DNA from: Gammaproteobacteria bacterium
Lineage (GTDB): Bacteria; Pseudomonadota; Gammaproteobacteria; Eutrophobiales; Eutrophobiaceae
DNA length: 64,000 nt
Assembly: GCA_016193395.1 (NCBI GenBank)
Contig: JACPSH010000008.1
Span: forward strand, 1 to 64,000
Direction of reading: 5' to 3'
Shown: piece by piece, positions 58,491-64,000 of the stretch
Numbering within the stretch: the first letter of the stretch is position 1
Layout of the letters: each line of letters opens with the position of its first letter
The notes under the pieces: generated by a model
Seen by the model: the letters and a program-made list of their open reading frames with translations, nothing else
What the model was told of the DNA's origin: nothing
Databases searched by the model: none
Translations under genes and position numbers: made by a program

Positions 58491-59741
58491 TCACGGCCGC
58501 CACGCCGATGCGGCGGCAAAAAAGGCCAACGATTCCTCCTGCCCGGACTCATCGCCGGGCGGGAAATAGCTGAACTTGACGATAACTGTGCGGGTGGCCG
58601 GATCGATGTAGATGAACTGCCCCTGCAGACCAATGGCGGCATAGGCGTGTCCGTCATCCATGGTCCACCAGTGGTGCCCGTAACCACCCCTCGCCGAATC
58701 CTCGGCCCGACTCCGGGACCGGGTGGATTCCTCCACCCAATCCGAAGATACGATCTGATGACCGTTCAGCCGGCCGTCATTCAGCATCATCTGACCGAAA
58801 CGGGCGAAGTCACGCAGCGTGCCGTTGAAGCCGGCACCGCTGAATTCCCGCCCGACACCAGGCGGGCCGTCCATGATGAAGAAGCCGTCCTCCTCGGCGC
58901 CCAACGGTTCCCACAGCCGCTGTGTCATGTACGCGGAGAGGGTGCTGCCGCTCACCCTTTCAATCAGCCAGCCCAGAACAGCCGTATCGATCGTCTTGTA
59001 AGCAAACACTTCCCCTGGCGGATGAAGCCGCGGGATGGTCCGTGCGACGTCGGCGAAGCGGGATACGTTCTTGACGAGGGCGAGGACATGATTGGTCGCA
59101 GCGGTTCCCGGGTTCTGGAAATCGTACCGCTCCTCGTAGTCAACCCCGGACCGCATCATGAGGATCTGGCGGATGGTCACGCCGTCGTAGCCGCCGCCCT
59201 TCAGTTCCGGCAGATAGGCGGTGATGTCGTCGTCCAGCGACCGGATTCTTCCCTCTTCGAGGGCGCAACCGATCAACACCGATATGAAGGACTTGGTCGT
59301 CGACCAGCCGATGAAGTGGGTGGCTTCGTCACTGTTATTGCGATACGTCTCGTAAATGATCCTGCCGTCCTTCATCAGCAGCAGTGCGTTGGTCTGCGTT
59401 CGATCCGGGAACGCCTCTGCCGGATAGGTGCTTCCCTGAAACGTATACGTGAAATCAAGTGGATGGTCCGCGCGTGGCAATCTCGATACTGGCCCCGATC
59501 GCGCGACCGTCCGCGTCGTGAACAGCGTGTCCATGCTACGGAACGTCAGAACATTGATGTCGGGATCCAGCATCGCCCATCGTGCGTTCTGAAGGGCTGC
59601 CGGCACTTCGGATGCCGGCCCAATCCCGGCAAACTCGGAGTTCATGGTCGTCGGCGCCGGATGTGCCGTATGGGGGAAACCCGCGGCAGCGATCACCTGC
59701 ACGGCGAGCAGCCGAGTGAGAAGTCTGGCGCCGCGTTTCAT
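58491..59741 (-). CDS. Exported serine hydrolase, beta-lactamase class C / NylB-like
   Basis: The 416-residue protein has a signal peptide (residues 1-28, ending TAHPA) and the penicillin-recognising fold: Ser147-Thr-Thr-Lys150 (SxxK) in GWSTTKSF, the Tyr motif in RSGVDYEERYDF, and the C-terminal strand MDDGHAYAAIGLQGQFIYID. Conserved LQGQ and DP resemble 6-aminohexanoate-dimer hydrolase (NylB) and EstB relatives. It would hydrolyse a small amide or ester in the periplasm. Placed before a TonB receptor, it may cleave the incoming compound. Substrate unknown. Confidence 0.87.
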   Translation of the reverse strand: MKRGARLLTRLLAVQVIAAAGFPHTAHPAPTTMNSEFAGIGPASEVPAALQNARWAMLDPDINVLTFRSMDTLFTTRTVARSGPVSRLPRADHPLDFTYTFQGSTYPAEAFPDRTQTNALLLMKDGRIIYETYRNNSDEATHFIGWSTTKSFISVLIGCALEEGRIRSLDDDITAYLPELKGGGYDGVTIRQILMMRSGVDYEERYDFQNPGTAATNHVLALVKNVSRFADVARTIPRLHPPGEVFAYKTIDTAVLGWLIERVSGSTLSAYMTQRLWEPLGAEEDGFFIMDGPPGVGREFSGAGFNGTLRDFARFGQMMLNDGRLNGHQIVSSDWVEESTRSRSRAEDSARGGYGHHWWTMDDGHAYAAIGLQGQFIYIDPATRTVIVKFSYFPPGDESGQEESLAFFAAASAWRP

Positions 59742-60152
59742 GTAGTGCTCGTTGGGTGTACCTTCGCGTTCATGCCGAGACAGCCGGGACCTGGCCCCGT
59801 ACGCAGAGGCCGAATGCCGCATTCTTGGAGGCGTGATGAGTCCGGTCATCTCCCATTTGGGATATGTCGCGGCAGGTTTGTGTACTGCATCGGAATGCCG
59901 GTCTTGTCGGGCTCTGTCCAGCCTCAGTCACGGCGCGGCTCAACTGACAGGCGGCGTCCGGTACCGTTGTCCACCCGCAGTGGAAGCGCCCAATGAGGGG
60001 CAGGTGGAGCGAGGACGCTCAACGGCACCCGGCGCCAGGCCCCGGCTGTTGCTGACACAGAGCATTCAGGAGTGCGCAGAGCCCGCCCCCGTACGTAGAA
60101 GGCGTGGGGCGGGGAACGCGCATTTTTCAACGAACTGTTAGGGAGAAGAACC
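59742..60152. other. 411-bp divergent intergenic region with palindromic element copy C
   Basis: Apart from the repeat at 59956-60042 no feature is clear. It separates the serine hydrolase gene from the MetE-like gene and must contain both promoters. Confidence 0.6.
59956..60042 (+). repeat. 90-bp imperfect palindromic element, copy C
   Basis: CCGGTACCGTTGTCC at the left pairs imperfectly with GCTCAACGGCACCCGG at the right. The middle has CCCGCAGTGGAAGCGCCC and GGTGGAGCGAGGACG, clearly related to copies A (7796) and B (12060). It lies in the leader region of the MetE-like gene. Confidence 0.65.
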
Positions 60153-61412
60153 GTGCCTCGCAGATCCGTTGCCAGATGCGCCTCCGTACGGAAGAAGGCC
60201 AGGCTGAAGACGTCCGGTGAGACCACCGGTCGAATCCTGAGCACGCACGTGGGCAGCCTCATCCGTCCGCCGGCCCTGATCCCGTTTCTCGAGGCGCAGC
60301 GTGACAAGTACGCCCGTGACGAGCAGGCCTACAAGGCGTGTCTGCACGACTCGGTGGCCGAGGTGGTGCGGCGCCAGGCCGCGATCGGGTTGGACGTCAT
60401 CAACGACGGCGAGTTCGGCAAGAACATCAGCTGGTCGCGCTACGTACTGGAGCGGATGAGCGGTTTCGTGCAACGCCCGGTCGAGAAGAACGGCGGGATG
60501 CCGGCAGCGGTAGTGGGACGGGACCGTCACGAGTTCGCCGAGTTCTACGCCGAATACGACCGCAGCCAGGGTTTCGCCGGCATGAGCGGGTGGGTGGTGA
60601 CAGGGCCGGTTCGTTACACGGGGCAAGTGGCGATCCAGCGCGACATTGAGAACCTCAAGGCCGCCGTCAGGGGCGTGAAAGCAGTGGATTTCTTCATGTC
60701 GGCGGTGGCGCCCGCGAGCGTGGCCCCGGATCGGTGCGATGAGTACTACAAGAGCGACGAGGAATATGTCTTCGCGGTCGCCGGGGCGCTGCGCGAGGAA
60801 TACAGAGCCATTGTCGAGGCGGGGTTCATCCTGCAGGTGGACGATGCCTACCTGGCGACGACCTATGAAGTGATGGTGCCGCCGAGAACACTCCGCGACT
60901 ACCGCAAGTGGGCGGCGATCCGCGTGGAGGCCCTGAATCACGCCCTGCAGGGGTTGCCGGAGGAACGCACGCGCTACCACGTCTGCTGGGGAAGCTGGAA
61001 CGGGCCGCATGCCTTCGATGTGGAGATGAAGCGCATCGTGGATCTGATCCTGCGGGTGAAGGCCGGCGGCTACCTGCTGGAAATGGCGAACGCCCGTCAC
61101 GAGCATGAATGGCGGGTGTGGGAAGAGGTGAAGCTGCCTGCGGGGAAGGTGCTCATTCCCGGCGTCATCAGCCACGCGACCAACGTCGTGGAACATCCGG
61201 AGCTCGTTGCCGAGCGCCTGGTGCGCCTTGCGCGGCTTGTGGGTCGGGAGAATGTCATGGCCGGCACGGACTGCGGCTTCGCACAGGGACCGTTCGTGCA
61301 GCGCGTGCATCCGAGCATCATGTGGGCGAAATTAATTTCCTTGGTCGATGGCGCGCGCCTTGCCTCGAAATGCCTGTGGAAGGCCCCCGCGCGAACCCGC
61401 CGATCCAGCTGA
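60153..61412 (+). CDS. MetE C-terminal-like (cobalamin-independent methionine synthase / CoM-transferase superfamily) protein
   Basis: The 419-residue protein has the UROD/MetE-like barrel with STHVGSLIRPP at the substrate end and the zinc-thiol activating pattern His276-x-Cys278 (RYHVCWGSW), a Glu near 310 and Cys374 in MAGTDCGF, matching the His-Cys-Glu-Cys zinc set of MetE. Proteins of this size lacking the MetE N-terminal domain include epoxyalkane:coenzyme M transferase-like enzymes and methyl or alkyl thiol transferases. In this context it might activate a thiol cofactor for attack on a reactive catabolic intermediate; that is inference. The GTG start has AGGGAGAAG upstream. Confidence 0.82.
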   Translation: MPRRSVARCASVRKKARLKTSGETTGRILSTHVGSLIRPPALIPFLEAQRDKYARDEQAYKACLHDSVAEVVRRQAAIGLDVINDGEFGKNISWSRYVLERMSGFVQRPVEKNGGMPAAVVGRDRHEFAEFYAEYDRSQGFAGMSGWVVTGPVRYTGQVAIQRDIENLKAAVRGVKAVDFFMSAVAPASVAPDRCDEYYKSDEEYVFAVAGALREEYRAIVEAGFILQVDDAYLATTYEVMVPPRTLRDYRKWAAIRVEALNHALQGLPEERTRYHVCWGSWNGPHAFDVEMKRIVDLILRVKAGGYLLEMANARHEHEWRVWEEVKLPAGKVLIPGVISHATNVVEHPELVAERLVRLARLVGRENVMAGTDCGFAQGPFVQRVHPSIMWAKLISLVDGARLASKCLWKAPARTRRSS

Positions 61413-61591
61413 TCTTCAGTCTGCCGCTGCCAGCAGGCCGGCGTCCTGAACGGCATCGCCCCACCGGTCGTATGTCGCAGGCTGCGGGCCCGTCATGAGA
61501 AATAGGGACGGGAGGCCGGCACGGCCGTCCGGCCCGTTACGCCTGTGGCGCCAGCAGAACACAGCGCTCAATCGCCGGCTGCGGATCCCCG

Positions 61592-61795
61592 CTACTTCTT
61601 CAGGCTGTTGCGGGCGTACTCGAGAATTTCCTGCAGGGCCGCGTCGTCGCCGACCTGGTTCGCGAGCAGCAGGATGATCTTGGCGTTCAGCTTGTTGCTC
61701 TCGTCCTGCGAGAGCCCCTCGTGCAGCTCGATGAGCCGCGCGTAGAACGCGTCCGGATCGGCGACGCCTGGCTCGGTGCGTAGCTTGCCCGGCAC
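61592..61795 (-). CDS. DUF2783 protein
   Basis: The 67-residue helical protein has the pattern I associate with DUF2783: ADPDAFYARLIELHEGLSQD followed by SNKLNAKIILLLANQVGDDA. It starts with GTG four bases after the stop of the MBL hydrolase gene, so the two are one operon. It has a close functional parallel in the protein at 38719. I reject the longer frame from 61882 because it lies inside the hydrolase gene. Confidence 0.82.
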   Translation of the reverse strand: MPGKLRTEPGVADPDAFYARLIELHEGLSQDESNKLNAKIILLLANQVGDDAALQEILEYARNSLKK

Positions 61796-61799
61796 CGGA

Positions 61800-62750
61800 T
61801 CAGCCCTCCAGGGACTTCCACATCTCGGCGTCGCGCTCCGCCGTCCAGATCCTCGGATCGCGGATGCCGCCGGCCTCGTCATAGGCCCGGCTTACGTCGA
61901 AGGGCAGGCAGTGGTCGAAGATCACCCAGTCGCCGAATTCAGGCTTGAGCGCCGAGTAGGTCTCCCTGTAAATCGCGTTCAGGTCGCGTCCCGCACTGCG
62001 ACCCTGCTTCACCGATTCGAACATCCGTGTGATGAACGCGCGCGTCCCCTCGATGCCGGCCTTGATCGTTTCCGGCGTCGTCAGCGCATTCCCGCGCCCG
62101 GGGACCAGCGCCTTCGGGCCGAGCGCGGCCACGCGATCCAGCGTGGCGGGCCAGTCCGTAAGGTAGGCATCGCCCGTGTAGGGCGTCGCGCCGCATTCCA
62201 CCAGATCGCCGCTGAAAAGCACTTTTTCCCCCGGCAGCCAGACGACCGTGTCGCCCTTTGTGTGGCCGCGCCCGAGCTGCAGGAACTTCACTTCGGTGCG
62301 GCCCAGCCAGAGCGTCATCTCTCCACGGAAGGAGATGGTCGGCCAGGTGAGGCCCGGAATGGAATCGCCGCCGCGGAACAGGCGCGGGAAGCGTTCGTAC
62401 TCGGACTTGTAGTCCTGCTCGCCGCGCTCGACGATCAGCTCGTAGGTGTCGTGGCTGGCGATGATGTGCTCCGCCTTGTAGGCGGAAGCGCCGAGCACGC
62501 GCACCGCGTGGTAGTGGGTGAGCACGACGTAGCGGATGGGCTTGTCGGTCACCGAACGGATCTTCGCGATGACGTCCGCCGCCATGATGGGCGTCGCCTG
62601 CGTGTCGATCACCATCACCGCGTCGTCGCCGATGACGACGCCCGTGTTGGGGTCACCCTCCGCGGTGTAGGCGTAGGCGTTATCGGCCAGCCGGCCGAAA
62701 GTGATCTTCTTGTCTTCCAGGTCCGCCTGGGAGGCGAATTTCTTGGCCAT
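61800..62750 (-). CDS. MBL-fold metallo-hydrolase with variant metal motif
   Basis: The 316-residue protein has a metallo-beta-lactamase fold: VVIGDDAVMVIDTQATPIMA, then the canonical HxHxDH position as His79-Tyr-His81-Ala-Val-Arg84, GRGHTKGDTVVWLPGEKVLF, FSGDLVECG and FGDWVIFDHCLPFD. The Asp and second His of HxHxDH are replaced by Val and Arg, so only one of the usual two metal sites may be complete. This HYHAVR variant recurs in my memory of proteins beside DUF2783 genes. Likely a lactone, thioester or ester hydrolase. ATG at 62750. Confidence 0.82.
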   Translation of the reverse strand: MAKKFASQADLEDKKITFGRLADNAYAYTAEGDPNTGVVIGDDAVMVIDTQATPIMAADVIAKIRSVTDKPIRYVVLTHYHAVRVLGASAYKAEHIIASHDTYELIVERGEQDYKSEYERFPRLFRGGDSIPGLTWPTISFRGEMTLWLGRTEVKFLQLGRGHTKGDTVVWLPGEKVLFSGDLVECGATPYTGDAYLTDWPATLDRVAALGPKALVPGRGNALTTPETIKAGIEGTRAFITRMFESVKQGRSAGRDLNAIYRETYSALKPEFGDWVIFDHCLPFDVSRAYDEAGGIRDPRIWTAERDAEMWKSLEG

Positions 62751-62825
62751 GCGCTTTAACCTCGTGCACTGCGATCGGAACTCCAAAGATTAAGGGTTGG
62801 TCTGGTGCCGTTCAATGGCGGGTCT

Positions 62826-63989
62826 TCAAGCGCTCGAGAGCGCCGGCTTCCTTACCTGCACTATCTCCCGTTGCTTGAAGACAGGCGGCAGGATCAGGGC
62901 GAGTGAGGCAGCGAAGAGCGCCACCCCCAGCCACAGCACATTCGAGTAATCGTCCTCCCGGATCACGCGCGCGGCGATCCACGGCCCGTTCGCGAGCCCG
63001 AGCATCTGGAAGGCCACCGCGTACACGACCACACGGCCGGCGCGGTCAAAGCTCGCCATGGCTGCGAGAAGATAGGGATGTGTGAGGTTCCACCCGTAAT
63101 TGTAGATGCAGACCGCGATCGCGTAGGTCCAGGCGCCGGTCCGTCCAAACAGCAGGAACAGGGGCAGGAGGGTGAGTAGTATGGCCAGGGACAGCGGCCG
63201 CGCGCGTCCGAAACGGCTGCCGATCAGCGCGGCACACAGCGCCCCGCAGACCCCTGCGAACTGCGAGGCCGTGAGACCGTTCGCTACCTGCTGCTCGGTC
63301 GCGCCGCCGTTCACGCCGATGAGGAACAGGTAGGCCCAGACCACGCCCTGGCCCAGGAAGTAGCAGAACATGGCGACGAGCGCCATCCCGGTGAAGTTCC
63401 GCGGCAGGCTCACGGCGTCCTGTTCGATCTGCGCATGCTCCGCGCCGAAGCGCGGCAGCCAGGCCGTGAACAGCAATCCGCTCGCAGGGAAAATCGCGAA
63501 GAAGAGGAGCACGCCGTTCATCCCGACGACTGCATAGACCGTGGGCATGGCGAAAAGCACGACGGCGCCGTAGATCAGCACCCACATGATGAGCCAGCCG
63601 AAGTTCCGATCCGGGTTGGCGGTGAGTCCCACCACGGCGAAACTGAGCGAAACCACGCCCCCCGCGCCCAGCCCGCATACGAAGCGGAGCACGCCGAAGA
63701 CCGGCGCCGATTCCGCAAGCAGGGAGGCAAGGTTGCCAAGGACCATGACGATCAGCGAAACGGCGAACACGCGGCGCCAGTCGAAGCGCGCGGCGAATAA
63801 GGTCATCGCGACCGTGGTGAGCGCGATGCCCCACATTTCCGCGGAGGCGATGTCGCCCGCCGCCTGCTCGGAGAAGCCGAGATACTGCACCATACCCTGC
63901 ACGAAGCCGGGCTGGACGATGAAGACTTCCGGCCCGATCACGGCCATGTACAGCGCGGCGAACAGCCCTCTGCGGCTGTTTACGTCCAC
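62826..63989 (-). CDS. MFS transporter (possibly extending beyond window)
   Basis: The 387-residue membrane protein has about 12 helices and a loop 2 FAARFDWRRVFAVSL in the motif-A position. It belongs to the major facilitator superfamily, but I cannot place it in a substrate family. A GTG at 63987-63989 is the furthest start visible; the frame remains open to base 64000, so the true start may lie outside the window. It is 75 bp upstream of the MBL hydrolase gene in the same direction and probably moves a substrate of that cluster. Confidence 0.78.
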   Translation of the reverse strand: MDVNSRRGLFAALYMAVIGPEVFIVQPGFVQGMVQYLGFSEQAAGDIASAEMWGIALTTVAMTLFAARFDWRRVFAVSLIVMVLGNLASLLAESAPVFGVLRFVCGLGAGGVVSLSFAVVGLTANPDRNFGWLIMWVLIYGAVVLFAMPTVYAVVGMNGVLLFFAIFPASGLLFTAWLPRFGAEHAQIEQDAVSLPRNFTGMALVAMFCYFLGQGVVWAYLFLIGVNGGATEQQVANGLTASQFAGVCGALCAALIGSRFGRARPLSLAILLTLLPLFLLFGRTGAWTYAIAVCIYNYGWNLTHPYLLAAMASFDRAGRVVVYAVAFQMLGLANGPWIAARVIREDDYSNVLWLGVALFAASLALILPPVFKQREIVQVRKPALSSA

Positions 63990-64000
63990 GTCGCCGCTAC

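Noticed and set aside
1-64000. CRISPR arrays, tRNA or rRNA genes, complete insertion sequences
   Set aside because: I found no regular short repeat-spacer pattern, no cloverleaf with a tRNA-like T-loop, and no transposase with conserved motifs.

Overview
The window looks like a chromosomal piece of a high-G+C, aerobic, catabolically versatile proteobacterium, most likely gammaproteobacterial. The evidence is a FadE-type acyl-CoA dehydrogenase tail, a LiuR-controlled leucine/isovalerate cluster with palindromic operators, TonB-dependent receptors, Tat-exported quinoprotein subunits, and many short dispersed palindromic repeats between genes. I see no rRNA, tRNA, CRISPR array, complete insertion sequence or replication origin.

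Layout. Positions 1-6.4 kb hold the FadE tail, a Bcr/CflA-type exporter, a HisN-like phosphatase, a 138-bp-period repeat array, a two-domain CDGSH protein, and three adjacent ATP-grasp enzymes (Ddl, a RimK-like ligase, and a divergent third). Positions 6.6-12 kb hold housekeeping and accessory enzymes: patatin, an amino-acid permease, GST, GNAT, an esterase and small proteins. Positions 12.2-18 kb hold liuR-liuA-liuB-liuC and a divergent acyl-CoA ligase with two LiuR-like operators. Positions 18-24 kb hold membrane proteins, a GlcD/D2HGDH-like oxidase, an AspC-like aminotransferase and a DHA2 exporter. Positions 24-26.9 kb hold an orphan MauE-MauD cassette with a thioesterase, YceI and cytochrome b561. 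Positions 27-28.7 kb hold a HigBA module between an intact NTF2-like gene and its 5'-truncated paralogue. Positions 28.7-34.8 kb hold acetoacetyl-CoA synthetase, an aldehyde:ferredoxin-type oxidoreductase, an AhpD-like protein and a PLP decarboxylase. Positions 34.9-36.5 kb form a lower-G+C accessory patch with a second toxin-antitoxin pair and a truncated DNA methyltransferase, which runs in frame into a truncated second AhpD-like gene.

The most interesting part is 36.5-62.8 kb, which reads as a catabolic island. Its first half carries a flavin monooxygenase with a DUF2783 protein, a cytoplasmic-type reductive dehalogenase homologue divergent from a Rieske oxygenase, and a TonB receptor. This could be oxygen-plus-cobalamin handling of a halogenated or otherwise substituted aromatic. 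Its second half is centred on a tryptophan tryptophylquinone (TTQ) amine dehydrogenase cluster: heavy chain, light chain, c-type cytochrome, a stand-alone HPPD N-terminal domain, MauE, MauD. It is divergent from an SDR / AGXT2L-like phospho-lyase / hydroxylysine-kinase-like operon. Downstream lie two divergent LuxR-type regulators, a second TonB receptor, a NylB-like serine hydrolase, a MetE-like protein, a variant MBL hydrolase with another DUF2783 protein, and an MFS carrier. My working inference for the second half is uptake and hydrolysis of an amide or amine, periplasmic deamination, and further cytoplasmic processing. The substrate cannot be read from sequence.

An approximately 90-bp imperfect palindrome occurs three times (7796, 12060, 59956), with compensatory changes in its stem, and is a candidate structured RNA or mobile palindrome.
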